From assembly GCA_046091665.1 (NCBI GenBank), contig JBJTCD010000022.1, positions 1 to 49,526 of the forward strand: a DNA stretch of 49,526 nt, in the 5' to 3' direction. A program made the translations under genes and the position numbers. Below, one piece after another: positions 1 through 7,392 of the stretch (positions are counted from its first letter, which is position 1; each line of letters begins with the position of its first letter). The notes under the pieces are model-generated. The model was given only the letters and a program-made list of their open reading frames with translations. It did not search any database and had not been told where the DNA came from. Origin of the DNA: CAIUPE01 sp046091665. GTDB taxonomy: Bacteria > Pseudomonadota > Alphaproteobacteria > Rhizobiales > Beijerinckiaceae.

Positions 1-2
1 AC

Positions 3-428
3 TTGGGATTGTGTCAAGCCTTAGCAGAAGCCCAATCGGACATAATGAGAATACGTCAAGCGCGTGTTGATATCTTCTCAGATGGCAATTTAAGAAAAGT
101 TCGACCCTCTCGTGAGCGAGTTTCTATTCTAAAAATGATATTTAGAAGAAAGATAAATGCGATTAAAAAAATGTCGATCGATTCTTCTTTACCTTCTCAC
201 TTTAGACAGGATCTCAAATTCGATTTGGGTCTCGACGCAGTCCATGAACTCGAAGAAGAATACGAAAAATTGATAAACCGCGTTATTCCTATAGAGGAGG
301 GGCTGGGCTTGATCATCGGCAAGCTCAATGCACTCGAGCGGTATGAAAGGCGTGCTCTATCCCGTCGCAACAAGGCCTTACGCGAGCTTGACGAATATAA
401 CTTTAGCAAAGCGCTTGGCACTTCATAA
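3..428 (+). CDS. C-terminal part of an uncharacterised protein (5' end cut by window edge)
   Basis: The reading frame is open to the left edge, so the true start probably lies outside the window; a TTG at position 3 is only the first possible internal codon. The visible 141 residues are charged and helical. The C-terminal segment ERYERRALSRRNKALREL resembles the conserved end of a family of uncharacterised proteins common in Hyphomicrobiales whose N-terminus usually carries a short repeat-like segment; this is recalled family knowledge, not a search. No catalytic motif is visible. The following 340 bases are AT-rich and gene-free, so this is probably the last gene of its unit. It could be an accessory gene, since its base composition is lower in GC than the genes to the right. 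The function is unknown. Confidence 0.5.
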   Translation: MGLCQALAEAQSDIMRIRQARVDIFSDGNLRKVRPSRERVSILKMIFRRKINAIKKMSIDSSLPSHFRQDLKFDLGLDAVHELEEEYEKLINRVIPIEEGLGLIIGKLNALERYERRALSRRNKALRELDEYNFSKALGTS

Positions 429-772
429 AAAATTGCACATCGCGCAAATGATTGACCTGGAAAGCAGTTGTAAGAGATTGAGCATAATGTTAGGAAATTT
501 TTCATAATTTAGAAATGGCTTTGAAATTTGGCAGAACGAACCTAGATCTGGTTATCTTATTGAAATTAAATAATTTTTATACCTTTCGATAACTAAGTAG
601 GCGACAGACGAGTTGTTTGAAACATCCAACGCCGGTCAAAAAATAACTAAGACGCTTAGTTTCAAACGGGGCATCACGTTAACTCTTTAAAAACAATACC
701 TTAGGCTTTTATAAATTCATCGCTCGTATGGTCAGGCATTGATATTAAAAGATTGAAGGCAACGAGCACGCT
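429..772. other. AT-rich gene-free spacer with dyads, upstream of sciP
   Basis: No convincing coding frame is present. The stretch contains two nested dyads: GTTTGAAAC (615-623) with GTTTCAAAC (659-667), and inside it AACTAAG (645-651) with CTTAGTT (655-661) around a 3-base loop. ATAACTAAG also occurs as a direct repeat at 589-597 and 643-651. Near sciP the sequence has TTAACTCTTTAA (679-690), two TTAA half-sites of the kind used by CtrA but with a 4-base gap rather than 7. The sciP promoter should lie here, but no clear -35/-10 pair stands out. Confidence 0.5.
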
Positions 773-1048
773 ATGACGGACGCATTTCGGCCACGGACAA
801 AATTTGTCATCGGTCCTGATGGAAGCCCCCTCACGATTGCTGACTTACCACCGAGCTCAACACGACGTTGGGTCATAAGACGCAAAGCAGAAGTCGTAGC
901 CGCCGTTCGCGGTGGTCTCTTGAGCCTTGATGAGGCTTGCGCTCGATACACCCTCACAATCGAAGAATTTTTATCCTGGCAAGCCTCCATTGATGAACAT
1001 GGCCTTGCTGGATTACGCACGACACGCATTCAACAATATCGACATTGA
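773..1048 (+). CDS. sciP: SciP, CtrA inhibitory protein (DUF1153)
   Basis: This 91-residue protein is a small helix-turn-helix factor of the DUF1153/SciP family. In Caulobacter SciP binds CtrA and blocks recruitment of RNA polymerase at CtrA promoters in G1 cells. Family hallmarks visible here are VIGPDGSPLT near residues 12-21, the block RRWVIRRKAEVVAAVRGGLL at about 31-50, the helix-turn-helix segment SLDEACARYTLTIEEFLSWQ, and the C-terminal RTTRIQQYRH. The length is typical for the family. It stands alone on the plus strand between an AT-rich spacer and a convergent membrane gene. Its position 4 kb from ctrA and next to fliI/fliJ fits a cell-cycle and motility role. The identification is firm; activity is inferred from the family. 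Confidence 0.95.
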   Translation: MTDAFRPRTKFVIGPDGSPLTIADLPPSSTRRWVIRRKAEVVAAVRGGLLSLDEACARYTLTIEEFLSWQASIDEHGLAGLRTTRIQQYRH

Positions 1049-1115
1049 TTTTAAAGCTCACGCTCGTTCAAAATATCATTAAGAATTCAATTTAGACGAT
1101 CATAATGTGAGATTA

Positions 1116-2054
1116 TCAATGCCGCTTTAGTGCCTGCATCAATTTTTGTCGCTCGAAAATCAAAACTGCAAGTGCTGCAAATAAGAGCGGAATTAGTAAA
1201 TAGAAAAGTCTAAAAACCAGCAATGCGGCGATAACGTCGGCAGCTGAGATATTTGGCATCGCTTTTAGAAACACAAATTCCAAAACACCCAATCCTCCAG
1301 GCGCATGCGACAATAATGCCGCTGAAAAAGATCCGAGAAACGCACCGAGCACAGAAAAATAATCAACACCCTCTGTTTGAGGAAGCGCAAAGTAAATGAT
1401 GCCTGCCGCGCCCAGTAATTCGAGTGGCGCGGCAAGAAGTTGACGCATCACTATGGCGGGGCGCGGATAATAAATATGAAAGGATCCGATCGTGAGAGGT
1501 TTGAGGCCCAAAAGTGAACCCAAAACATAAAGCGCGACGCCGATGATAAATACAAATCCGAGAACACGTCCCGGCCATACCGGAATATCAAAGAGGCGTG
1601 AAATCAATTCTGGCTCGCCGATCAGCACAATGCCGCCAAGCATCACCGTACCGAGTAAAAAAGTAAAAGAGCAAAGTGCAACAAGTACGCCGATCTCGGC
1701 GGCCGTCAGACCTTTGGTCGAATAAGCGCGATAACGCACAGCGGCACCTGAAAAGACCGAAGCGCCAATGTTGTGCGAGAGCGCATAAGTCGTGAACGAC
1801 ACAACGGAAATAAAGCCCCACCCCAATTGTTTGTTCAAATGCAAGAGCGCAATGCGGTCATACCAAGCAAGCGCGCCATAAGCGACGAGCGTGGAAAGAC
1901 CCGCCAACACCCAGCGGTGAAAGGGTATCGCCGAAAGGCTTGCGAGAATATCACTCGCGGATAAAGATCGAATTTCTTGATAAAGAAGCCATCCGGAAAA
2001 GATGACGGCGATGAGTCCAAGCGCAGGCCAAAGAAAATCAAAGATGCGTTTCAT
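1116..2054 (-). CDS. YbhN/UPF0104 family integral membrane protein (LPG synthase TM-like domain)
   Basis: The product is a roughly 312-residue polytopic membrane protein with about eight hydrophobic spans, the first at residues 7-27 and the last near the C-terminus. It matches the lysylphosphatidylglycerol-synthase transmembrane domain family (YbhN, UPF0104), with NIGASVFSGAAVRYR and SHAPGGLGVLEFVFL as the recognisable segments. MprF proteins of this superfamily flip aminoacylated lipids, but this protein has no C-terminal aminoacyl-transferase domain, so it cannot make them itself. An ATG at 2064-2066 is also possible, but the internal ATG at 2052-2054 has AGGG just upstream and gives a cleaner N-terminus (MKRIFDFL). 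The gene is divergent from the acetyltransferase at 2217 and convergent with sciP. The transported substrate is unknown. Confidence 0.8.
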   Translation of the reverse strand: MKRIFDFLWPALGLIAVIFSGWLLYQEIRSLSASDILASLSAIPFHRWVLAGLSTLVAYGALAWYDRIALLHLNKQLGWGFISVVSFTTYALSHNIGASVFSGAAVRYRAYSTKGLTAAEIGVLVALCSFTFLLGTVMLGGIVLIGEPELISRLFDIPVWPGRVLGFVFIIGVALYVLGSLLGLKPLTIGSFHIYYPRPAIVMRQLLAAPLELLGAAGIIYFALPQTEGVDYFSVLGAFLGSFSAALLSHAPGGLGVLEFVFLKAMPNISAADVIAALLVFRLFYLLIPLLFAALAVLIFERQKLMQALKRH

Positions 2055-2216
2055 GAAGCCCTGCATTCATCATTCAGCAAAGTCGTGCCAAGGCTTCCCG
2101 AACCCGTCGCACCCACCCCCTCTTTTTGCATGAGGCAGACCTCGGCTACAAGAGGACTCTCGCAACAGAATCGGAAGCCAAGCGGCTTTTTGGCCAAACA
2201 CGGACGGGTAAGCGTT

Positions 2217-2840
2217 ATGACAGCCCCTTTTGAGCAAAATGGATTTTACGCTTTGGCTCCGGGAAAACTCGGCGTGTTGACCATTTATTTCGAAAGAAAG
2301 GCGCCCTTTCCGGAAAAAACTCTCTCATGGCCTGAGAATTTGCGTATAGAAAAACTTGGGCCATCGGATATTGAACGCTATCGCGCTCTCTTTAAATCTG
2401 TGGGCGGACCTTGGCTTTGGGTGTCACGCTTAAAATTTTCCAATCAAGAACTTGTCACGATTTTGTCACATCCAAAGATCGACGCCTTTGCTTTAACCGA
2501 TGGCAAGGAGGATATCGGAATTTTAGAGCTTGATCATCGCGAACACGAGGAAGAAGGCGCCGAGATCCGTTATCTCGGTCTCGTACCTCACGCGATGAAC
2601 AAAGGATTAGGCCCGCGATTAATGGCCTATGCATTCAATGAAGCGCGCGCGAAAAGCGTAAAGCGTTTATGGCTTCACTCCTGCCATATCGATGCACCCG
2701 GCAGCGCCAGCTTTTATCAATCACAAGATTTTCATGCGACGCGCAGCGCTATTGAGATACTCGATGACCCACGGATCAGCGGCCATCTTCCGCGTGACAT
2801 CGCGCCCCATGTGCCTTTGATTGAGGCGCATGAGGCGTAA
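2217..2840 (+). CDS. GNAT-family N-acetyltransferase
   Basis: This 207-residue protein has a single GNAT acetyl-CoA-dependent acyltransferase domain. The segment EIRYLGLVPHAMNKGLGPRL at about residues 122-141 is the beta4-alpha3 acetyl-CoA binding region, with the Q/R-x-x-G-x-G/A signature degraded to NKGLG. HSCHIDAPGSASFYQSQDF is the usual C-terminal beta5-alpha4 segment of the fold. The frame runs open from 1977, but the first part overlaps the divergent membrane gene and lacks family character; the ATG at 2217 starts MTAPFEQNGFYALAPGKLG, which looks native. The ribosome binding site is weak. The acceptor substrate cannot be told from sequence. The gene converges with fliJ. Confidence 0.8.
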   Translation: MTAPFEQNGFYALAPGKLGVLTIYFERKAPFPEKTLSWPENLRIEKLGPSDIERYRALFKSVGGPWLWVSRLKFSNQELVTILSHPKIDAFALTDGKEDIGILELDHREHEEEGAEIRYLGLVPHAMNKGLGPRLMAYAFNEARAKSVKRLWLHSCHIDAPGSASFYQSQDFHATRSAIEILDDPRISGHLPRDIAPHVPLIEAHEA

Positions 2841-2857
2841 TTCATTTTTATAAGAGA

Positions 2858-3274
2858 TTAAGCGCGTGCGAGGCGCAAACCGGCTGCCACGCGATCAAGT
2901 TCGGCTTGCTCGCGTACCGCTTCCATCGCCTTTTCTTTGATGCTTTCGCGATCATCAAGAATTTCGAATTTCTTCAGATCTTCAAACGCCTCTTCGAGCT
3001 CGGCGCGCGCATCTTCACGCTGCCCCTCGAGATCCTGCGCGGATTGAAGAAGATTATCGCGGCGTTGAATCGCAGCGCGTGCATAAGTCGGATAGGCGAA
3101 ATGCGCGCGATCCGTAATGCCCGCGCGGGTTTCTTCTGCTGCGATTTCGCGGTCAAGTTCACCCGCCATTCTTTTGAATTCCGCAATCATGGTTTCGATT
3201 TGCGAAAGGCGACGGCGCTTCTCATCAACTTGGAACCGTTTCAAGCGCATCAAGGCATCACGTGATTTCATCAT
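2858..3274 (-). CDS. fliJ: Flagellar export chaperone FliJ
   Basis: FliJ is the soluble coiled-coil component of the flagellar type III export apparatus; it inserts into the FliI hexamer like the gamma subunit of F1-ATPase and links it to FlhA. The 138-residue product is almost entirely charged helix with repeated heptads and few aromatic residues, opening with MMKSRDALMRLKRFQVDEKRRRL, the usual FliJ N-terminal pattern. Length and composition fit. It lies 67 bases downstream of fliI on the same strand, the standard fliI-fliJ order in alphaproteobacteria, so the two are probably one transcript. The remaining flagellar genes are not in the window. No obvious terminator follows it before the convergent acetyltransferase. 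Confidence 0.9.
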   Translation of the reverse strand: MMKSRDALMRLKRFQVDEKRRRLSQIETMIAEFKRMAGELDREIAAEETRAGITDRAHFAYPTYARAAIQRRDNLLQSAQDLEGQREDARAELEEAFEDLKKFEILDDRESIKEKAMEAVREQAELDRVAAGLRLARA

Positions 3275-3341
3275 CAGTTAAAACCCGTTAATTAACGACC
3301 GCGTTGCCCCTTTGTGATCCCTTTAATGAAAGGTAAACAGA

Positions 3342-4676
3342 TCACATCGAAGCCATCACGCTGGCCAACCGGGCGTAACTATCGCGCAATGAGGTTGACT
3401 CTTCCTTACTTTGTCGAAGAAAATTTTCGAGTTCAGGAAAAAGTTTTATGGCGGCATCCACTTCGGCATTGGATCCCACCTTATAGGCGCCGAGTCGGAT
3501 CAGTTCTTCAAGATCGGAATAAGTGGAAAGCGACGCGCGGGCCGATTGCACAAGCGGCCAATAGGCGGGATCGGCCGAACCCGGCAAGGTGCGCGAAATC
3601 GATTTCAAAACATTAACAGCTGGATAACGTCCGCGTTCGGCAATCGAACGCTCCATAACAATATGGCCATCAAGAATACCGCGCACCGCATCCGCAACCG
3701 GTTCATTATGATCATCGCCATCAACAAGCACGGTAAAGAAGCCTGTGATTGTGCCTTCGCCCGGTCCGGGACCCGCGCGTTCTAATAAGCGAGGCAATTC
3801 GCTGAAGACAGTAGGTGTGTAGCCTTTGCTTGTCGGTGGCTCGCCAACGGACAAACCAATCTCGCGTTGCGCCATCGCAAAGCGCGTCACGCTATCCATC
3901 ATCAACAATACATTCTGATCGTGATCACGAAAATATTCAGCAAGTGACAAACTCGTCCATGCCGCTTGCCGTCGCATCAAAGGACCTTCATCCGATGTGG
4001 CAACGACGACGACAGAACGCGCGAGGCCTTCGGGGCCTAAATCATCTTCGATGAATTCTTGCACTTCGCGGCCACGTTCACCAATCAAGCCGATCACCGC
4101 ACAATCGGCTTTCGCATTGCGCGCAATCATTGACAACATCACGGATTTACCAACGCCGGAGCCTGCAAAAATGCCCATTCGTTGACCGCGTCGGCTCGTA
4201 AGAAATGTATCGAGCACACGAATACCGAGATCAAGCGGTTCACCCAAACGACGTCTTGTATGCGCTTGCGGAGGATCGGCACGAAACGGCATCAAGCGTC
4301 CACCCGTCGTCAAAGGACCCTTTCCATCAATCGGCTCACCAAAGCCGTTGAGCACACGACCGAGCCATGAGGGGTCCGGGCGAAGGCCAGGCAGCGACGA
4401 TCCCTCATAGGCGCGCGCGCCCTGCCTTATGCCTTCAACCGAGCCGAAGGGCATCGCGAGGATCGTGCCTTGTTCAAGGCCAATCACTTCACAGGTTAAA
4501 AACCGCGATCCTGCTTCAACGCGCAAGCGACCGCCAACAGGAATGCGTCCGATGGGTCCCGCGATGCTGATCACAAGCCCGCGCACGGCCACAACGCGAC
4601 CATAAAAATCGCCCGGATCAATCTCGGAAAGCGCTTCGGTCAGTCGAGTGATTCGCGTGTTTTTTGCCAAAACCAT
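3342..4676 (-). CDS. fliI: Flagellum-specific ATPase FliI
   Basis: FliI is the hexameric ATPase that powers and unloads substrates at the flagellar type III secretion gate on the inner face of the membrane. The 444-residue protein carries the Walker A loop AGSGVGKS at about residues 171-178, the F1-beta-like Walker B stretch VLLMMDSVTRFAMAQREIG, and the conserved GEPPTSKGYTPTVFSELPRL segment that separates FliI from F1 subunits. The frame can also begin at a TTG at 4694, but the ATG at 4674-4676 (MVLAKNTRIT) has GAGGG upstream and gives a normal family length. It is divergent from ctrA across a 375-base control region and is followed by fliJ. CtrA control of flagellar genes is known in Caulobacter and rhizobia and is likely here. 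Confidence 0.93.
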   Translation of the reverse strand: MVLAKNTRITRLTEALSEIDPGDFYGRVVAVRGLVISIAGPIGRIPVGGRLRVEAGSRFLTCEVIGLEQGTILAMPFGSVEGIRQGARAYEGSSLPGLRPDPSWLGRVLNGFGEPIDGKGPLTTGGRLMPFRADPPQAHTRRRLGEPLDLGIRVLDTFLTSRRGQRMGIFAGSGVGKSVMLSMIARNAKADCAVIGLIGERGREVQEFIEDDLGPEGLARSVVVVATSDEGPLMRRQAAWTSLSLAEYFRDHDQNVLLMMDSVTRFAMAQREIGLSVGEPPTSKGYTPTVFSELPRLLERAGPGPGEGTITGFFTVLVDGDDHNEPVADAVRGILDGHIVMERSIAERGRYPAVNVLKSISRTLPGSADPAYWPLVQSARASLSTYSDLEELIRLGAYKVGSNAEVDAAIKLFPELENFLRQSKEESTSLRDSYARLASVMASM

Positions 4677-5051
4677 TTCGTACGGGTCCCTCAATCAAGG
4701 CCACACGCCCCGATTTTTTCCATTGACCGGTATCACCGCCGATCCCGTACGCTTTACTGATTCGCGATCGAAACAGTCGCAAACCTATGAGTCAAATGAA
4801 TCATTTAACCATGTTTCTTAAAGTAAAAATTAAACATGATTAGCTCAAATTATCATCATTATTTCAATAATTTATCGTAAATTTTGGGCAAGAATTTGGT
4901 TAAGGCTTGCACGAGAGAATCATCATTTGTTAACCATTCCACAACAAAGTGCAGGGCAAGTTAATTTTTGTGGAGTCGAGGCAGGAAAACCGTCGGGGGC
5001 GACGGCACTGTCGGACACAGGTAACGGGTCGAGAAGGGGCAAGGGACGGTC
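4677..5051. promoter_or_regulatory. fliI-ctrA divergent control region with GANTC and TTAA sites
   Basis: This gene-free stretch must hold promoters for both fliI and ctrA. It contains five GANTC pentamers, the CcrM methylation target: 4759-4763, 4789-4793, 4798-4802, 4917-4921 and 4973-4977. CtrA-like half-sites TTAACCAT occur at 4805-4812 and 4930-4937, with further TTAA at 4818-4821, 4830-4833, 4900-4903 and 4961-4964. None of the TTAA pairs has the exact 7-base spacing of the Caulobacter consensus (gaps of 9 and 8 are seen), so CtrA autoregulation is likely but not proven by sequence. The segment 4801-4925 is strongly AT-rich. A GGGGCAAGGGACGG purine stretch lies just before the ctrA start. 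Confidence 0.7.
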
Positions 5052-5753
5052 ATGCGCGTATTGCTAATCGAGGATGACAGCGCCACCGCGCAGAGCATCG
5101 AGCTGATGCTTAAATCCGAGGCTTTTAATGTTTACACGACAGATCTCGGTGAAGAAGGGATCGATCTGGGCAAGCTTTATGATTACGACATCATCTTGCT
5201 CGATCTCAATCTCCCGGACATGTCGGGTTATGAAGTGCTGCGCTCGCTGCGCGTCGCGAAGGTCAAGACACCGATTTTGATCCTCTCGGGCCTTGCGGGC
5301 ATTGAAGATAAAGTGCGCGGCCTCGGTTTCGGCGCGGACGATTATCTCACCAAGCCTTTTCATAAGGATGAGCTTGTTGCGCGCATTCAAGCGATTGTGC
5401 GCCGCTCGAAGGGCCATGCACAATCGGTCATCATCACCGGCGATCTCACCGTCAATCTCGATCAAAAGACGGTCGAAGTGGGCGGCAACCGCGTACATCT
5501 CACCGGCAAAGAATATCAGATGCTTGAGCTTCTGAGCTTGCGCAAAGGCACAACGCTCACGAAGGAAATGTTCCTCAATCATCTTTATGGCGGCATGGAT
5601 GAGCCGGAACTCAAAATCATTGACGTGTTCATCTGCAAGCTTCGGAAAAAACTCGCCAACGCATCAAACGGTACGAATTACATCGAAACCGTTTGGGGCC
5701 GTGGCTATGTGCTTCGCGAAATGGCCGACGAGGATATACGCATCTCGGCCTAA
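5052..5753 (+). CDS. ctrA: Cell-cycle response regulator CtrA
   Basis: CtrA is the OmpR-type master regulator of cell cycle, division and motility in alphaproteobacteria. The 233-residue protein has a receiver domain (1-120) with the acidic pocket ED at 7-8, phosphoacceptor D51 in LLDLNLPD, and K101 in LTKPF, then a winged helix domain with the highly conserved KEYQMLELLSLRKGTTLTKE and KIIDVFICKLRKKL segments. Length and sequence are typical. It is transcribed alone, away from fliI, and ends in a strong hairpin terminator. The C-terminus is ISA; Caulobacter CtrA ends in AA, part of its ClpXP degradation signal, so the degron here is altered but still small and non-polar. Upstream GANTC sites suggest control by CcrM/GcrA, and chpT lies immediately downstream on the other strand. 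Confidence 0.98.
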   Translation: MRVLLIEDDSATAQSIELMLKSEAFNVYTTDLGEEGIDLGKLYDYDIILLDLNLPDMSGYEVLRSLRVAKVKTPILILSGLAGIEDKVRGLGFGADDYLTKPFHKDELVARIQAIVRRSKGHAQSVIITGDLTVNLDQKTVEVGGNRVHLTGKEYQMLELLSLRKGTTLTKEMFLNHLYGGMDEPELKIIDVFICKLRKKLANASNGTNYIETVWGRGYVLREMADEDIRISA

Positions 5754-5798
5754 TAGACTCGAGGGTCGATGACCCCGAGGGCAAGCCTCCCCAAAACT

Positions 5799-5828
5799 CA
5801 AAAAGCCCCGTTTTACGGGGCTTTTTTT
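5799..5828. terminator. Bidirectional intrinsic terminator between ctrA and chpT
   Basis: AAAAAGCCCCG (5800-5810) pairs perfectly with CGGGGCTTTTT (5816-5826) around the 5-base loop TTTTA. Runs of A on the left and T on the right give a U-tract on both strands, so it can end both ctrA (plus) and chpT (minus). Confidence 0.93.
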
Positions 5829-5859
5829 ATTGTTTCGTGTTTGGCGATTTGAAGCACAC

Positions 5860-6504
5860 TCACGCTTTTTCTTGCGCTTTGATTTGCATCGTCTCGCCCT
5901 CAATTGAAAGTGCGATTTGAAATCCCGCCTCGCCCGCAATCAACCCTGTGTAGTAAGGTTGAATGGCATGAGCGTCGATCATTATTCCATCGCGATTCTG
6001 CGCGAGCAATCCTTCAACATGCGGCGGAATGCGTGCGCTTGTTCCTGTGGCGGAAATCAAAAAATCACCACGCTCACCTTCCGCTTTCGCAAGCGCTGTG
6101 ATCTGACCGCCGCGCGGAATGGCGGTCGTTGCAATCATCAAAAGATTCAAAAACAATTTCACCTGATTTTTAGGCAGAAGCACGCGCGGCGCTTCAATCG
6201 CCAATTTGATGCGATCATCCTCAATAAAGCCTTTGGCGATTTGCGCCGCATCGCCCAAATCAATCGCTGCGCCTGCGGATCCGGCAGCTCCAAAGGCCAA
6301 ACGTGCAAATTGCAAACGAGCGGACGCTTGCCGCGCACTTTTGCGGATCAAATCTTCCGCAAAAGACCGCATGCCCTCGTCTTTTTCTTCTTCAAGAACT
6401 TCAAGACCATTCACAATCGCGCCCACCGGACTGATCACGTCATGACACACCCGGCTGCAAAGCAGTGCCGCAAGATCGAGAGCAGAGAGCGAAACATCAG
6501 TCAT
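5860..6504 (-). CDS. chpT: Histidine phosphotransferase ChpT
   Basis: ChpT relays phosphate from the hybrid kinase CckA to CtrA and CpdR. It is a dimeric pseudo-histidine-kinase with a helical DHp-like domain and a degenerate ATPase-like domain that lacks ATP-binding motifs. The 214-residue protein shows the phosphorylation motif with H21 in SRVCHDVISPVGAIVNGLEVL, followed by the KNQVKLFLNLLMIATTAIPRGG segment that in true kinases would be the N-box; no G-box signature is present, as expected. Its place tail-to-tail with ctrA, sharing one terminator, supports the assignment. It is divergent from eipA. CckA is not in the window. Confidence 0.93.
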   Translation of the reverse strand: MTDVSLSALDLAALLCSRVCHDVISPVGAIVNGLEVLEEEKDEGMRSFAEDLIRKSARQASARLQFARLAFGAAGSAGAAIDLGDAAQIAKGFIEDDRIKLAIEAPRVLLPKNQVKLFLNLLMIATTAIPRGGQITALAKAEGERGDFLISATGTSARIPPHVEGLLAQNRDGIMIDAHAIQPYYTGLIAGEAGFQIALSIEGETMQIKAQEKA

Positions 6505-6748
6505 TATCGGTTTCCATCGTCATTCAGTCATCAAACTCGCCCGCGACATAAGCCCTTTTTGACGATCAAGCGGGGGCCGCCGCGATTCTGCCCTAATCAT
6601 CAGACGATAATTGTAAAAATTTCAGTAATCCTTTGTCCTTAAGGCAGGATCATCATTGATTGTTATCGTCGATTCGGATTCACACTATTTTGTTTGAGCG
6701 TGATTCGCTGCGCAGGTTCAAAGCGGTCATCGAAAAAAGGGGACATCT
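6505..6748. promoter_or_regulatory. chpT-eipA divergent promoter region with a GANTC cluster
   Basis: Three GATTC pentamers (GANTC, CcrM target) are packed into 36 bases at 6671-6675, 6677-6681 and 6702-6706, just upstream of eipA, with a fourth at 6584-6588 nearer chpT. A single TTAA (in CCTTAAGG, about 6638-6645) is the only CtrA-like half-site. The eipA ribosome binding site is the AAAAAAGGGGAC run ending about six bases before its ATG. No clear -35/-10 pair was assigned. Confidence 0.6.
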
Positions 6749-7357
6749 ATGAAGCTCTCTCACATTGCGGTTCTGGCCGCTCTGATCGGCGCGGTTGCCG
6801 TCACGCCCGCTCTCGCTCAACAGAATAAGCCGCAGCCCCCCAAGACTCTTGGTTCTTCTGCCAATCAAGCGCCCGAAACGTTCAAGACTGATGATCTCGT
6901 CAAATCGGGGCACACATTTTTCGGCAATGTCTCGCAAGGCCTTGCCTCCGTCATTGAAGCGGCGGTGAAGCGTTGGGGCCAACCCAATGGTTATATTTTG
7001 GGTCAAGAAGCCTCAGGCGCCTTTTTCGGTGGCCTCCGTTATGGCGAAGGCACGCTCTACACCAAGAATGCCGGTGATCGTCAGGTTTTCTGGCAAGGCC
7101 CGACAGTAGGATTTGATGTGGGCGGCCAAGGTGCACGCACCATGATGCTCGTTTACAATCTGCCTTCAACAGAAGCGATCTATCGTCGCTTTGGTGGTGT
7201 TGACGGTTCGGCCTATTTCATCGGCGGTTTCAATGCCACAGCGCTTGCCTCAGATAATATCGTTGTGGTGCCAATTGCCTCAGGCGTCGGCGCGCGTTTA
7301 GGCGTCAATATGGGCTATTTGAAATTTACGAAGGAAACGACCTGGAATCCGTTCTGA
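6749..7357 (+). CDS. eipA: Envelope integrity protein EipA (DUF1134)
   Basis: The 202-residue product begins with a signal peptide (MKLSHIAVLAALIGAVAVTP, cleavage near ALAQ at about 21-24) and continues as a DUF1134 domain, a small beta-barrel periplasmic fold. Recognisable segments are NGYILGQEASGAFFGGLRYGEG, VGFDVGGQGAR and the C-terminal GARLGVNMGYLKFTKE. In Brucella the DUF1134 protein EipA keeps the cell envelope intact and is a direct CtrA target. Here it lies beside chpT and 1 kb from ctrA, matching that link. The promoter has three closely spaced GANTC sites. A GC hairpin follows the stop codon. Identity of the family is firm; the role is taken from Brucella. Confidence 0.9.
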   Translation: MKLSHIAVLAALIGAVAVTPALAQQNKPQPPKTLGSSANQAPETFKTDDLVKSGHTFFGNVSQGLASVIEAAVKRWGQPNGYILGQEASGAFFGGLRYGEGTLYTKNAGDRQVFWQGPTVGFDVGGQGARTMMLVYNLPSTEAIYRRFGGVDGSAYFIGGFNATALASDNIVVVPIASGVGARLGVNMGYLKFTKETTWNPF

Positions 7358-7370
7358 TTGCAAACACGAT

Positions 7371-7392
7371 GAGCGGGCGCTTAAGCCCGCTC
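7371..7392. terminator. GC-rich hairpin at the eipA/metZ convergent junction
   Basis: GAGCGGGC (7371-7378) pairs perfectly with GCCCGCTC (7385-7392) around a 6-base loop, covering the metZ stop codon. There is no T-tract on either side, so termination would be inefficient or Rho-assisted; it may act mainly as an RNA 3' end stabiliser. Confidence 0.5.

Noticed and set aside
1977..2216. N-terminal extension of the acetyltransferase
   Set aside because: The added 80 residues overlap the divergent membrane gene, are basic and low in complexity, and precede a better ATG at 2217.
4805..4833. Canonical CtrA box TTAA-N7-TTAA in the ctrA promoter
   Set aside because: The spacings are 9 and 8, not 7; I report half-sites only.
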